Below are positions 8,333-16,362 of a DNA stretch of 64,000 nt, one piece after another. The stretch is taken from positions 389,512 through 453,511 of the forward strand of contig NZ_BSSE01000003.1 of assembly GCF_030268965.1 (NCBI RefSeq), given 5' to 3'. The DNA is from Microtetraspora sp. NBRC 16547 (lineage in GTDB: Bacteria; Actinomycetota; Actinomycetes; Streptosporangiales; Streptosporangiaceae). The position numbers and the translations under genes were made by a program. The notes under the pieces were generated by a model. It did no database searches and was not told the origin of the DNA. It worked only from the letters and a program-made list of their open reading frames with translations. Numbering within the stretch: the first letter of the stretch is position 1; each line of letters begins with the position of its first letter.

Positions 8333-10152
8333 CCGCCGTGACGCAGGAACGAGAGGTCCGGGAGAACGGGGCGCAGGGGCCGGGCGGCGCCATGCGGGCC
8401 GCCGAGCGGTCCGCCCTGGAGACCCTACGGCACGGCCTGCGGCTGTCGCCGGAGTTCCGCCGCGGCCTCGGTGGGACCGTGGTCCTCGCCGTGCTCGCCA
8501 CCCTCGGCAAGGTCATCGTGCCGATCGCGGTCCAGCAGGTCATCGACCGCGGCCTGCGCGGCGGCGCGCCCGACATGGCGTTCATCAGGAACGCGGTCGT
8601 CCTGTGCGCCCTGGCCGTGCTGCTGACCGCGCTGGCCGGATATCTCATGAACGTCCGGCTCTACCGGGCCACCGAGTCGGGCCTCGCCACGCTGCGGACC
8701 AAGGGGTTCCGGCACGTGCACGACCTGTCCGTGCTGACGCAGAACAGCGAGCGGCGTGGCTCCATGGTCTCCCGGGTGACCGGCGACGTGGATCAGATCA
8801 GCACGTTCATGCAGTGGGGCGGGCTGATGATCATCGTCGCCGCCGGGCAGCTCGTGATCGCGACGATCCTCATGGCGGTCTACTCGTGGCAGCTCACGCT
8901 CGTGGTGTGGGCCTGCTTCCTGCCGCTGGTCTTCGCACTGCCGCGGTTCCAGCGGCTCGTGGCCGGCAGCTACACCGCCGTGCGCGAGCGGACCGGCGAC
9001 GTGCTCGCGGCCGTCAGCGAGTCGGTCGTCGGCAGCGCCGTGATCAGGGCGTACGGCTCGGAGGACCGGACCGCCGTGCGCATCGACAGCGCGGTCGACG
9101 GCCAGCGCGCGGCGCAGACGCGAGCCCAGAAGATGGTCGGCCTGACCTTCCCCGTCACCGAACTGGTCGCGTCGATCGCCATCGCCGGGGTGGTCGTCCT
9201 CGGCGTGCGGCTGGGCCTGGACGGTTCGATCACCGCCGGACGGCTGGTCGCCTTCCTGTTCCTGATCACGCTGTTCATCAGCCCGCTGCAGACCGCGACC
9301 GAGGTCCTGAACGAGGCGCAGAACGCGATCGCCGGATGGCGCCGCATCCTCGGCGTCCTCGACTCCCCGGCCGACGTGGCCGACCCCGCGGACGGGGTCA
9401 CGCTGCCGCGCGGGCCGATCTCGGTCGCGTTCGAGGGAGTCGGCTTCTCCTACCCGGGCGGCGCCCCGGTCCTGCACGACGTCTCGGTGGACATCCCGCC
9501 GTCCACCCGCGTGGCCGTGGTCGGGGAGACCGGGTCGGGCAAGACGACATTCGCCAAGCTGCTCACCCGCCTGATGGACCCCGTGTCCGGCCAGGTCCTC
9601 GTGGACGGCATCGACCTGCGGGACGTGCGCTTCTCCTCGCTGCGCGAGCGGATCGTCATGGTGCCCCAGGACGGGTTCCTCTTCGACGCGACCCTTGAGG
9701 AGAACATCCGCTTCGGCCGGCCGTCCGCCACCACGGAGGAGATCCGGCTGGCGCTGACCGAGCTGGGGCTCGCCGACTGGCTGGACGGGCTGCCCGCCGG
9801 CCTGGACACCCCGGTCGGCCAGCGCGGCGAGTCCCTGTCAGCGGGGGAGCGCCAGCTCGTCGCCCTCGCCCGCGCCTACCTCGCCGACCCCGACCTGCTG
9901 CTGCTCGACGAGGCCACCTCCGCCGTGGACCCGGCCACCGAGGTACGGCTGGCGCGGGCCCTCGACGGGGTCACCCGGGGCCGCACGGCCGTCTCGATCG
10001 CGCACCGCCTCTCGACGGCCGAGGCCGCCGACGAGGTGTTCGTCTTCCAACACGGCCGGATCGTCCAGCGCGGCCCGCACGCCGATCTGGTGAACGAGCC
10101 CGGCGTCTACGCCGACCTCTACGCCTCCTGGACCTCCGCCACCCGTTCCTGA
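8329..10152 (+). CDS. ABC exporter half-transporter, catalytic-site subunit
   Basis: 607 residues with an exporter membrane domain followed by a nucleotide-binding domain. Walker A (GETGSGKTT), Q-loop (VPQD), Walker B with catalytic Glu (LLLLDEATSAVD) and switch His (SIAHRLST) are all intact, but the signature is LSAGE instead of LSGGQ. With the preceding gene this gives one full ATP site (this Walker A/B plus partner LSGGQ) and one degenerate site. The start GTG overlaps the upstream stop. No terminator is obvious after it. Confidence 0.9.
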   Translation: MTAVTQEREVRENGAQGPGGAMRAAERSALETLRHGLRLSPEFRRGLGGTVVLAVLATLGKVIVPIAVQQVIDRGLRGGAPDMAFIRNAVVLCALAVLLTALAGYLMNVRLYRATESGLATLRTKGFRHVHDLSVLTQNSERRGSMVSRVTGDVDQISTFMQWGGLMIIVAAGQLVIATILMAVYSWQLTLVVWACFLPLVFALPRFQRLVAGSYTAVRERTGDVLAAVSESVVGSAVIRAYGSEDRTAVRIDSAVDGQRAAQTRAQKMVGLTFPVTELVASIAIAGVVVLGVRLGLDGSITAGRLVAFLFLITLFISPLQTATEVLNEAQNAIAGWRRILGVLDSPADVADPADGVTLPRGPISVAFEGVGFSYPGGAPVLHDVSVDIPPSTRVAVVGETGSGKTTFAKLLTRLMDPVSGQVLVDGIDLRDVRFSSLRERIVMVPQDGFLFDATLEENIRFGRPSATTEEIRLALTELGLADWLDGLPAGLDTPVGQRGESLSAGERQLVALARAYLADPDLLLLDEATSAVDPATEVRLARALDGVTRGRTAVSIAHRLSTAEAADEVFVFQHGRIVQRGPHADLVNEPGVYADLYASWTSATRS

Positions 10153-10167
10153 CCACGTTGACTATGG

Positions 10168-10335
10168 ACAAGGAGTGTCAACGCGGCCCGTCTGCGATCA
10201 CACCTCGCGCGAAAGGCGGCCAATCTCACGGGGAACGTGGACTCGTTGACGTACGCGATCTGCGCCCGCGAGGAGGTCACGCACGCGGGGGAGGGAGTCC
10301 TCCCCATCACGGCGGCCGACATCTTCCAGCCCTGA
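10168..10335 (+). pseudogene. Coding-like fragment, probable gene relic
   Basis: A frame open from just after 10161 to TGA 10333-10335 encodes about 55 residues ending in TYAICAREEVTHAGEGVLPI and then TAADIFQP. Third-codon positions are overwhelmingly G or C, as in the real genes, and unlike random intergenic sequence. No good start codon or ribosome site exists at the upstream end; an internal GTG would give only about 33 residues. It reads like the 3' end of a lost gene, left between the exporter and the pot operon. I do not recognise the family. Confidence 0.35.
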
Positions 10336-10339
10336 CCGG

Positions 10340-11140
10340 TCACCGTGTCTGGGGGTCACCACCGGACAGGCGCTGGGCAATATAGATCGGGACGACGGAG
10401 ACGACGATCAGCGCGGCGGCGACGACGTTCACCACCGGAGCCTGATTGGGCCGGAACAGGTTCTCGAAGATCCAGATCGGCAGGGTCCTGACCCCGGCGC
10501 CCGCGGTGAACGTGGTCACGATGATCTCGTCGAAAGACAGCGCGAACGCCAGCAGGCCGCCCGCCAGCAGCGCCGAGCGCATCATCGGGAACGTCACCAG
10601 GCGGAACGTGGTGAACGTGTCCGCGCCGAGGTCGGCCGACGCCTCCTCCACGTTCAGGCCCATGCGGCGCAGCCGCGCCAGCACGTTGTTGTAGACGGTC
10701 ACCACGCAGAACGTCGCGTGCCCGACGATCACGGTGAACAGCCCGAGGGGGATGCCGAGCACCGAATGGAACGTGTTGCTCAGCGCGATGCCGGTCACGA
10801 TGCCGGGCAGCGCGATCGGTAGCACGATCAGCAGCGACACCGTGTCACGGCCGAAGAACCGGTAGCGCTGCACGGCGAACGCCGCCATCGTCCCCAGAAC
10901 CAGCGCGATCGCGGTCGCGCCCAGCCCCGCCTGGACCGACGTCCACAGCGCGTCGCGCAGGCCCGTGGACCGCCAGGCCGCGCTCCACCACTGGAGCGTG
11001 AACCCCTGGGGAGGCCACCCGAAGGTCCGGTCGGAGTTGAAGGAGTTCAGCAGGACCACGCCGAGTGGCACGTAGATGACGCCGAGGCCGAGGGCCAGCG
11101 CCGCCCACAGCGACGCGCGAGCCGTACGGGACAGATTCAC
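10340..11140 (-). CDS. potC: Spermidine/putrescine-type ABC permease PotC
   Basis: A 266-residue inner-membrane permease with six helices. The ABC importer EAA loop is visible as EEASADLGADTFTTFRLVTFP, near residues 165-185, where the ATPase PotA docks. It is the last gene of the minus-strand potADBC operon. The start is GTG 11140, which overlaps the stop of a 23-residue mini-ORF that begins at the potB stop, so translation probably runs from potB through the mini-ORF into potC. AAGGAG also lies 8 bases before the GTG. Polyamine specificity is by family only. Confidence 0.88.
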   Translation of the reverse strand: MNLSRTARASLWAALALGLGVIYVPLGVVLLNSFNSDRTFGWPPQGFTLQWWSAAWRSTGLRDALWTSVQAGLGATAIALVLGTMAAFAVQRYRFFGRDTVSLLIVLPIALPGIVTGIALSNTFHSVLGIPLGLFTVIVGHATFCVVTVYNNVLARLRRMGLNVEEASADLGADTFTTFRLVTFPMMRSALLAGGLLAFALSFDEIIVTTFTAGAGVRTLPIWIFENLFRPNQAPVVNVVAAALIVVSVVPIYIAQRLSGGDPQTR

Positions 11141-11208
11141 CGGGCCTCCTTCGTCGGCAGGTGAATCAGGTCGCCGCGCTTCCTGGTTCGTTCGCTTCGC
11201 TCTCTCAC
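11137..11208 (-). CDS. Mini-ORF bridging potB and potC (SERSERT-type repeat)
   Basis: A 23-residue ORF, GTG 11208 to TGA 11137-11139. Its GTG overlaps the potB stop (GTGA) and its TGA overlaps the potC GTG (GTGA). The product begins V-R-E-R-S-E-R-T and the first 23 bases (11208 down to 11186) match the repeat before trpC at 18541-18563 in 20 of 23 positions. The peptide itself may be meaningless. The perfect overlaps at both ends suggest a translational bridge. An alternative is that this is merely a short repeat insertion with fortuitous overlaps. Confidence 0.45.
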   Translation of the reverse strand: MRERSERTRKRGDLIHLPTKEAR

Positions 11209-12071
11209 AGATTCTCCAGGGCTCCGGTACGGCGGACCGCCGCCAGGTACACCAGCATGATCACGACCGGCACGGTCGCGACGGCCGCGGCGAAGGGCAG
11301 GTTGTTCGCCGCGCCGATGTTGTCGTAGACGACGTTGCCGATGAGCTGCGATTTCCCGCCCACGATCTTCACGGTGATGTAGTCGCCCAGCGACAGCGAG
11401 AAGGTGAAGATCGAACCCGCCACGACGGCGGGGAAGCTGAGCGGCCACACCACGGTGCGGAACGTCCGCCAGCCCCGCGCGCCCAGGTCACCCGCCGCGT
11501 CGAGCAGCGAGGACGGCAGGCGCTCCAACCCGGCGTAGATCGGCAGGATCATGTACGGAAGCCACAGGTACGAGAGCGTCGCGATGGTGGCGCCCAGGCC
11601 GTAGCCCCAGCCGAGCACGCCGTCCGCGGACAGCATCACCCGCCACGCGTACGCCTTGACCAGGTAGGACGCCCACAGCGGGGTGAGCACCAGGATCACC
11701 AGCCAGCGCTGGGCGCGCGGCGAGGCGAGCTTGGCCATGGCGAACGCCATGGGAAAGGCGACGATCAGGTCGATGAGCGTGACCGCGACCGCCACGCCCA
11801 GGGAGCGCAGGGCGATCGTCCGGTACACGTCCCCTGTCACCAGGTCCTGGAAGTTCGCCCAGGTGAACGTCCTGATCAGATCGCCGGTGAACGTGTCGGT
11901 CGACCAGAACGCCGTCACGAAGAGTGCGGCGAGCGCGCCCAGGTAGGCGAGTCCCAGCCACGCCAGCGGCGCTGAGAGCAGCAGCGACAGCCGTACCCGC
12001 GCGTGGCGGTGCAGGAAGGCGGCCACCCGCGCGCGTGGACCGGTACGGCCGACGGCGGCCGAAGTAGTCAT
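11205..12071 (-). CDS. potB: Spermidine/putrescine-type ABC permease PotB
   Basis: A 288-residue permease partner of PotC with about six membrane helices. The EAA loop appears as LLDAAGDLGARGWRTFRTVVWP. The ATG at 12071 is chosen over the longer frame because GGGAGA stands at proper distance and the N-terminus then starts MTTSAAVG ahead of the first helix. It follows potD on the minus strand by 76 bases, which contain a strong hairpin. Confidence 0.88.
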   Translation of the reverse strand: MTTSAAVGRTGPRARVAAFLHRHARVRLSLLLSAPLAWLGLAYLGALAALFVTAFWSTDTFTGDLIRTFTWANFQDLVTGDVYRTIALRSLGVAVAVTLIDLIVAFPMAFAMAKLASPRAQRWLVILVLTPLWASYLVKAYAWRVMLSADGVLGWGYGLGATIATLSYLWLPYMILPIYAGLERLPSSLLDAAGDLGARGWRTFRTVVWPLSFPAVVAGSIFTFSLSLGDYITVKIVGGKSQLIGNVVYDNIGAANNLPFAAAVATVPVVIMLVYLAAVRRTGALENL

Positions 12072-12100
12072 GTGATCTCTCCCAAAACCCTCCACCCGCA

Positions 12101-12128
12101 CCCCGGGCGGCACCGAGCCGCGCCGGGG
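12101..12128 (-). terminator. Intercistronic hairpin between potD and potB
   Basis: CCCCGGGCGGC (12101-12111) pairs with GCCGCGCCGGGG (12117-12128) around loop ACCGA, with one bulge. A hairpin after the binding-protein gene often limits transcription of the permease genes or protects the 3' end of the binding-protein message. That role is inferred. Confidence 0.5.
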
Positions 12129-12147
12129 GCGGGAAGCCGGGGGACGG

Positions 12148-13386
12148 TCAGCCCTTGATCTCGGTCCAGGCGCGGGTCCACTCCGAGTAGTCCTTGCACG
12201 TCACGTCCGTGCGGCCGTCAAGGCACTGGGCGATCGGAGTGGTCCAGAAGTGCACCTTGGAGAAGTACTCCTCGTCGGTGGCGTGGAACGTGTCGCAGAA
12301 CGAGGCGTCCGAGGTCTTCGCGCACGCCTTCGCGTTGGCCGGGGCCTCGCCGAACCACTCCGCGACCTGCGCGTTCGCGGTGGGGGAGATGATCCAGTCG
12401 AGCCACTTGTAGGCGCAGTTCGGGTTCTTGGCCTTGGCCGCGATCATCCAGGTGTCGGACCAGCCGGTGGCGCCCTCCTTGGGCAGGGTCACCTCGACCG
12501 GCGCCTTCTCGGCCTTGGCCAGGTTGGCGATCACCTGCCAGGTGGTGCCCACGACGGTGTCGCCGCCCTTGAACGCCTGGATCTCCTTGGTGTAGTCCGA
12601 CCAGTACTCGCCGATGATCTGCCGCTGCTGCTTGAGCAGGTCCACCGCGGCCTGGAACTGCTTGTCGTCCAGCGCGTACGGGTTCTTGATGCCGAGTTCG
12701 GGCTTGGCGGACATCAGGTAGAGGGCCGCGTCGGCGATGTAGATCGGCGAGTCGTACGCCGTCACCTTCCCCTTGTGCGGTGAGGCCGGGTCGAACACCA
12801 CGCCCCACGAGTCGGGCGCGGGCGTGACCGCGTCGGTCCGCCACATGAGGAGGTTGGCCCCGCGGCCGTGCGGGACGCCGTACGCGACGCCCTTGACCGA
12901 GTTCCACGGCTTGAGCTTGAGGCCGTCGAAGACGTCCTTGTAGTTGGGGATGAGGTCGGTGTTGACCGGAGCGGCCGTTCCGGAGGCGATCAGCCGCAGC
13001 GAGGCGTCGCCCGAGGCGGACACCGCGTCGTACTCGCCGGTCTTCATCAGGTTGACCATCTCGTCAGAGGTCCCGGCGACCTTGGTGTTGACCTTGCACC
13101 CGGTCGCCTTCTCGAACGGGTGGACCCAGTCGACCTTGGGGTCGTTGGAGCCGTCCTCGGCGTATCCGGCCCAGGCGATCAGGTTGACCTGACCCTCGCC
13201 GGAACCGAGTGACTTCGCCGCCTCCATCGCGGGCGGGTTGAAGCCGCTCTGGCCCGGCGCGGTCGCGGTGCCGCCGGCGGCACCGGTCGAGGAGCCGCCG
13301 CAGGCGGTCAGGGCGGCGAGGGCCAGCGCGGCCGTGACGGCGAGGCCGCGTGTCAGGAACACCGGCCGGGGGGAGGTGGGCCGCAT
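12148..13386 (-). CDS. potD: Polyamine-type ABC substrate-binding lipoprotein PotD
   Basis: A 412-residue solute-binding protein. The signal peptide ends in the lipobox LAALTAC, with Cys about residue 29, followed by a Gly/Ser/Thr linker. The mature domain has the PotD/PotF-like pattern (NLIAWAGYAEDG early, TNTDLIPNYKDVFDGL, the GVPHGRGANLLMWRTD hinge region, YKWLDWIISP late). Six cysteines near the C-terminus (CAK, FCD, QCL, TCK) could form disulfides. AGGAGAG is well placed before ATG 13386. Ligand not determinable by eye; polyamine or GABA-like amines are likely. Confidence 0.88.
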   Translation of the reverse strand: MRPTSPRPVFLTRGLAVTAALALAALTACGGSSTGAAGGTATAPGQSGFNPPAMEAAKSLGSGEGQVNLIAWAGYAEDGSNDPKVDWVHPFEKATGCKVNTKVAGTSDEMVNLMKTGEYDAVSASGDASLRLIASGTAAPVNTDLIPNYKDVFDGLKLKPWNSVKGVAYGVPHGRGANLLMWRTDAVTPAPDSWGVVFDPASPHKGKVTAYDSPIYIADAALYLMSAKPELGIKNPYALDDKQFQAAVDLLKQQRQIIGEYWSDYTKEIQAFKGGDTVVGTTWQVIANLAKAEKAPVEVTLPKEGATGWSDTWMIAAKAKNPNCAYKWLDWIISPTANAQVAEWFGEAPANAKACAKTSDASFCDTFHATDEEYFSKVHFWTTPIAQCLDGRTDVTCKDYSEWTRAWTEIKG

Positions 13387-13469
13387 GCTGTCTCTCCTTG
13401 CTGTGTGATTACAGGTCGTTGCGCTTGGTGACGGGCGGGGTCGCCGGAAGGATCCGCCGGCGTGGCCGG

Positions 13470-13565
13470 GGCCCGGCCGGGAAGTGGGTGGGACCGGCTC
13501 AGGGCCGGCCGGGAAGTGGCTGGGACCGGCTCGGACGTGGCGGGGACGTGGCGGGGATGTGGCGG
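13470..13565. repeat. 31-bp direct repeat plus 11-bp triplicate between potA and potD
   Basis: Two near-identical 31-base units at 13470-13500 and 13502-13532 (29 of 31 matching) are followed by three 11-base units GGACGTGGCGG / GGACGTGGCGG / GGATGTGGCGG at 13533-13565. Neither period is a multiple of three and no gene is present. The array lies in the potA-potD intergenic space of the operon. Confidence 0.8.
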
Positions 13566-13573
13566 GGAAGGCG

Positions 13574-14662
13574 CTAGGAAGTGATCGCGAACTCGTGGCG
13601 GCGCTGCCAGACGAGCCGCACCCGGTGGCCGCGCAGGCCCATCACGTCCATCGACGAGACCTCCTGGTTCTGCTGGAGCGCGATGAGCCGGCCGCCGGCG
13701 TCGAGCTCCACGACGAACCGGGTCGCCGGGCCGGCGTACACGACCTCGGAGACCGTGCCCTCGGCGCTGTGCTCGTCGGAGCCCACCGGATCCGGGTCGC
13801 CGGAGTCGCCGAGGACCACTCGCAGCTTCTCCGGGCGGACGCTGAACGTGCCGTCCTTGCCGAGCACGGTCCGCGCCGCCGCGCCGGAGATGAGGTTGGA
13901 GGTGCCGACGAATCCGGCCACGAACGCGGTCGCGGGCCGCTCGTAGATCTCGGCGGGGGTCCCGACCTGCTCGATCACACCCTGGTTGAACACCGCCACC
14001 CGGTCGCTCATCGTGAGCGCCTCCTCCTGGTCGTGGGTCACGAACAGGAACGTGATGCCGACCTCGCGCTGGATGGCCTTCAGCTCGACCTGCATCTCCT
14101 CGCGCAGCTTGAGGTCGAGCGCGCCAAGTGGCTCGTCGAGCAGCAGCACGCGCGGCCGGTTGACCAGGGCGCGGGCGAGGGCCACCCGCTGGCGCTGGCC
14201 TCCGGAGAGCTGCGCCGGACGGCGCTTCTCGAAGCCGTCGAGCCGGACCGACTTCAGCGCGTCCATGGCGCGCGCCCGCCGCTCAGCCTTGGGGACCTTC
14301 TTCACCCGCAGGCCGTACTCGACGTTCTCCAGCACGCTCATGTGCGGGAACAGCGCGTAGTCCTGAAAGACGGTGTTCACGTCCCGTTCGAACGGCGCGA
14401 GCCGGGTGACGTCCCGGCCGCCCAGCTCGACGGTTCCGCCGGTGGGGGACTCGAACCCCGCGATCATCCGCAGGACAGTGGTCTTCCCGGAACCGGACGG
14501 CCCCAGCATCGCGAAGAACTCGCCGTCGGCGACGTCGAGGTCCACGCCCGCGACCGCGACGATGCTCCCGAAGCTCTTCCGCAGCCCACGCAGGCGCACC
14601 GCGTGGTCGGAGGCCGGGATGGTGACGGATGTCACTGCTTGGTGTGGCATGACCGGAAACAT
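13574..14662 (-). CDS. potA: Spermidine/putrescine-type ABC importer ATPase PotA
   Basis: A 362-residue ATPase: Walker A GPSGSGKTT, Q-loop VFQDYALF, signature LSGGQRQRVALARAL, Walker B LLLDEPLGALD, switch THDQEEAL. A C-terminal TOBE-type domain runs from about residue 245. First gene of the minus-strand pot operon and divergent from the GntR-type regulator. The start is uncertain: ATG 14662, ATG 14650 and a GTG slightly further in are in frame and none has a good ribosome site. Confidence 0.92.
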   Translation of the reverse strand: MFPVMPHQAVTSVTIPASDHAVRLRGLRKSFGSIVAVAGVDLDVADGEFFAMLGPSGSGKTTVLRMIAGFESPTGGTVELGGRDVTRLAPFERDVNTVFQDYALFPHMSVLENVEYGLRVKKVPKAERRARAMDALKSVRLDGFEKRRPAQLSGGQRQRVALARALVNRPRVLLLDEPLGALDLKLREEMQVELKAIQREVGITFLFVTHDQEEALTMSDRVAVFNQGVIEQVGTPAEIYERPATAFVAGFVGTSNLISGAAARTVLGKDGTFSVRPEKLRVVLGDSGDPDPVGSDEHSAEGTVSEVVYAGPATRFVVELDAGGRLIALQQNQEVSSMDVMGLRGHRVRLVWQRRHEFAITS

Positions 14663-14810
14663 ATGGGTTTAAATGTTTTTAGTAAAGCGGCTATCCGGTA
14701 TCACTGTGTTAACTATCAGGCGAACATGATCGAATACAGGAAAGCGGGCAGGTCGGCATGATGGCTGCGGCGCGACACAGGGGACCCGGCGGGCGAGTGA
14801 CCGACTGGGC

Positions 14811-15536
14811 GTGGCCGTGAGCGTCGCGCGGCTGGCGGTCTTCTCCCCGGTGGACAGCACCGCGCGGGTCGACCTGGTGGTCCGGCGCCTGACCGACGCG
14901 ATCGCCCTCGGCCTGGTCGCGGACGGCGAGCAGCTGCCCAGCGAGGTCGAGCTGGCCGGCCGCCTCGGCGTCTCCACCGTGACCGTGCGCGAGGCGCTCA
15001 TGGCACTGCGGCAGCAGGGGCTGGTCGAGACCCGGCGCGGCAGGGGCGGCGGCAGCTTCGCCCGCGCCCCATCGGAGTTCGACATGACCGAGCGGCTCGG
15101 CGCACTCGCCGTGGACGAGCTGCGCGACCTGGGCGACCACTACGCCGCCATCGCCGGGGCCGCCGCCAGGCTCGCGGCGCAGCGGTCGCTGCCCTCCGAC
15201 ATCGCCCCGCTGTGGCGGTCGCTCGACGAGATGGCCGCCGCCGAGTCGAGCGCGCACCTGCGCCGCCTGGACGGCCGCTTCCACATCGAGGTCGCGGCGG
15301 CCTCCCAGTCCGCGCGACTCACTCGGGAGGAGATCCGGTTACAGGCCGACATCGGACCGTTGCTGTGGCTTTCGCGCGAGGACCTCGAAGGGCACGATGA
15401 GACGGCGGCACAGCACCGCGCCATCGCCGAGGCGATCGGCGCGGGCGACGCCGACCGGGCGCGCACCCTCGCCGAGCGGCACGTGCTCGACGCCACGGAC
15501 CACCTGATCGAGCTTCGGCTGCGGCTCCGGGAGTAA
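14811..15536 (+). CDS. GntR/FadR-family transcriptional regulator
   Basis: 241 residues. The N-terminal winged helix-turn-helix (about 20-85) has the GntR signature LPSEVELAGRLGVSTVTVRE followed by ALMALRQQGLVETRRGRGGG. The C-terminal all-helical domain is FCD/FadR-like (HIEVAAASQSARL, AQHRAIAEAIGAGDADRA, with the His residues that often bind a metal). It is transcribed divergently from potA across about 150 bases and sits 4 bases before the Cache-domain gene. Autoregulator and controller of the pot operon is the natural inference. Confidence 0.87.
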   Translation: MAVSVARLAVFSPVDSTARVDLVVRRLTDAIALGLVADGEQLPSEVELAGRLGVSTVTVREALMALRQQGLVETRRGRGGGSFARAPSEFDMTERLGALAVDELRDLGDHYAAIAGAAARLAAQRSLPSDIAPLWRSLDEMAAAESSAHLRRLDGRFHIEVAAASQSARLTREEIRLQADIGPLLWLSREDLEGHDETAAQHRAIAEAIGAGDADRARTLAERHVLDATDHLIELRLRLRE

Positions 15537-15540
15537 GACA

Positions 15541-16332
15541 ATGATCACAAGGTCGGACACGGTGCTGTCGGACAGCGCGCCGCCGGGCGCCCGTCCCGCC
15601 GCGACTGCCGTGACCGCCACGAGCGCCACGAGCGCCGCGACCGCCGTGTCCGTCGCCGGAGTCCTGGCGCGGGTGCGCGACACCGCCGAGGAGGTCTTCA
15701 CGGCCCTCGGCGACGTGCGCGCGGCGACCGCGGGCCGGGCCCGTGCCGTACGACGGAACGGGCGCGGGCTGGCCAGCGACGACCTCGCCGCGCTGCGCCC
15801 CCTGCTGTTCGGCCATCTCGGCGCCATCATCGCGGGGATCGGGTTCATCGCCGCTCCCGGGCTCCTCGCCGACGCGCCCTGGTATCTGGAGTGGTGGCAG
15901 GAGAACCCCACAGGGACGCCGGTGCAGCTCCTGCGCGACCTCGACCCGTCGAGCAGCGCGTTCTACGACTACACCCACTGGGACTGGTACACCGGACCGG
16001 AGTCGGGCGTGGAACGCACGATCTGCGGGCCGTACGTCGACTATCTGTGCACCGACGAGTACAGCCTCACCCTGTCGGTGCCGGTGACGCTGGACGGCGT
16101 GTTCCTCGGGGTGGCCGCCGCCGACGTCTTCGTACGCCGTTTCCAGGCCGCCGTGGTCCCCGCGCTCAGGGACGTCCCCGTCCCGGCGCTCCTGGTCAAC
16201 ACCCAGGGACGCGTGGTCGCCTCCAACACCGCCCGGTGGATCGCCGGGTCCGTCTACCGGGGGGCCGAGGGCTTCGCCGTGCGCCCGGTGCCGGGCCTGC
16301 CGCTGTCGCTCGTCGAGGGCACCGGCCGGTAG
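15541..16332 (+). CDS. Cache-domain small-molecule-binding protein
   Basis: 263 residues. After an Ala/Thr-rich N-terminus, residues about 55-240 form a Cache/PDC-type sensor domain. The signs are WYLEWWQ, then FYDYTHWDWYTGPESGVERT, GPYVDYLCTDEYSLTLSVPV, and DGVFLGVAAADVFVRRFQ. No second effector domain and no clear transmembrane pair are visible, so it may be a soluble sensor working with the adjacent GntR regulator. Cache domains typically bind amino acids, amines or carboxylates. The 4-base gap to the regulator gene indicates one operon. Confidence 0.75.
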   Translation: MITRSDTVLSDSAPPGARPAATAVTATSATSAATAVSVAGVLARVRDTAEEVFTALGDVRAATAGRARAVRRNGRGLASDDLAALRPLLFGHLGAIIAGIGFIAAPGLLADAPWYLEWWQENPTGTPVQLLRDLDPSSSAFYDYTHWDWYTGPESGVERTICGPYVDYLCTDEYSLTLSVPVTLDGVFLGVAAADVFVRRFQAAVVPALRDVPVPALLVNTQGRVVASNTARWIAGSVYRGAEGFAVRPVPGLPLSLVEGTGR

Positions 16333-16350
16333 ACCGTCGCCCGCCTGCGG

Positions 16351-16356
16351 CAGAAT
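16351..16356 (+). promoter_or_regulatory. Possible -10 box of a leaderless hisI mRNA
   Basis: CAGAAT followed by 6 bases and then ATG 16363, with no Shine-Dalgarno. It keeps the A at position 2 and T at position 6 of the actinobacterial -10 element, but is weaker than the TAGGCT examples. Confidence 0.3.
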
Positions 16357-16362
16357 TGGCGC

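Noticed and set aside
10158-10385. 75-codon open frame after the first exporter
   Set aside because: It runs into the antisense of potC and has poor codon positions. The overlapping frame ending at 10335 is the one with coding bias.
14758-14820. 20-codon ORF ending D-W-A-W-P before the GntR gene, possible Trp leader peptide
   Set aside because: It overlaps the regulator start in another frame, has no terminator/antiterminator pair, and the downstream gene is not a trp gene.
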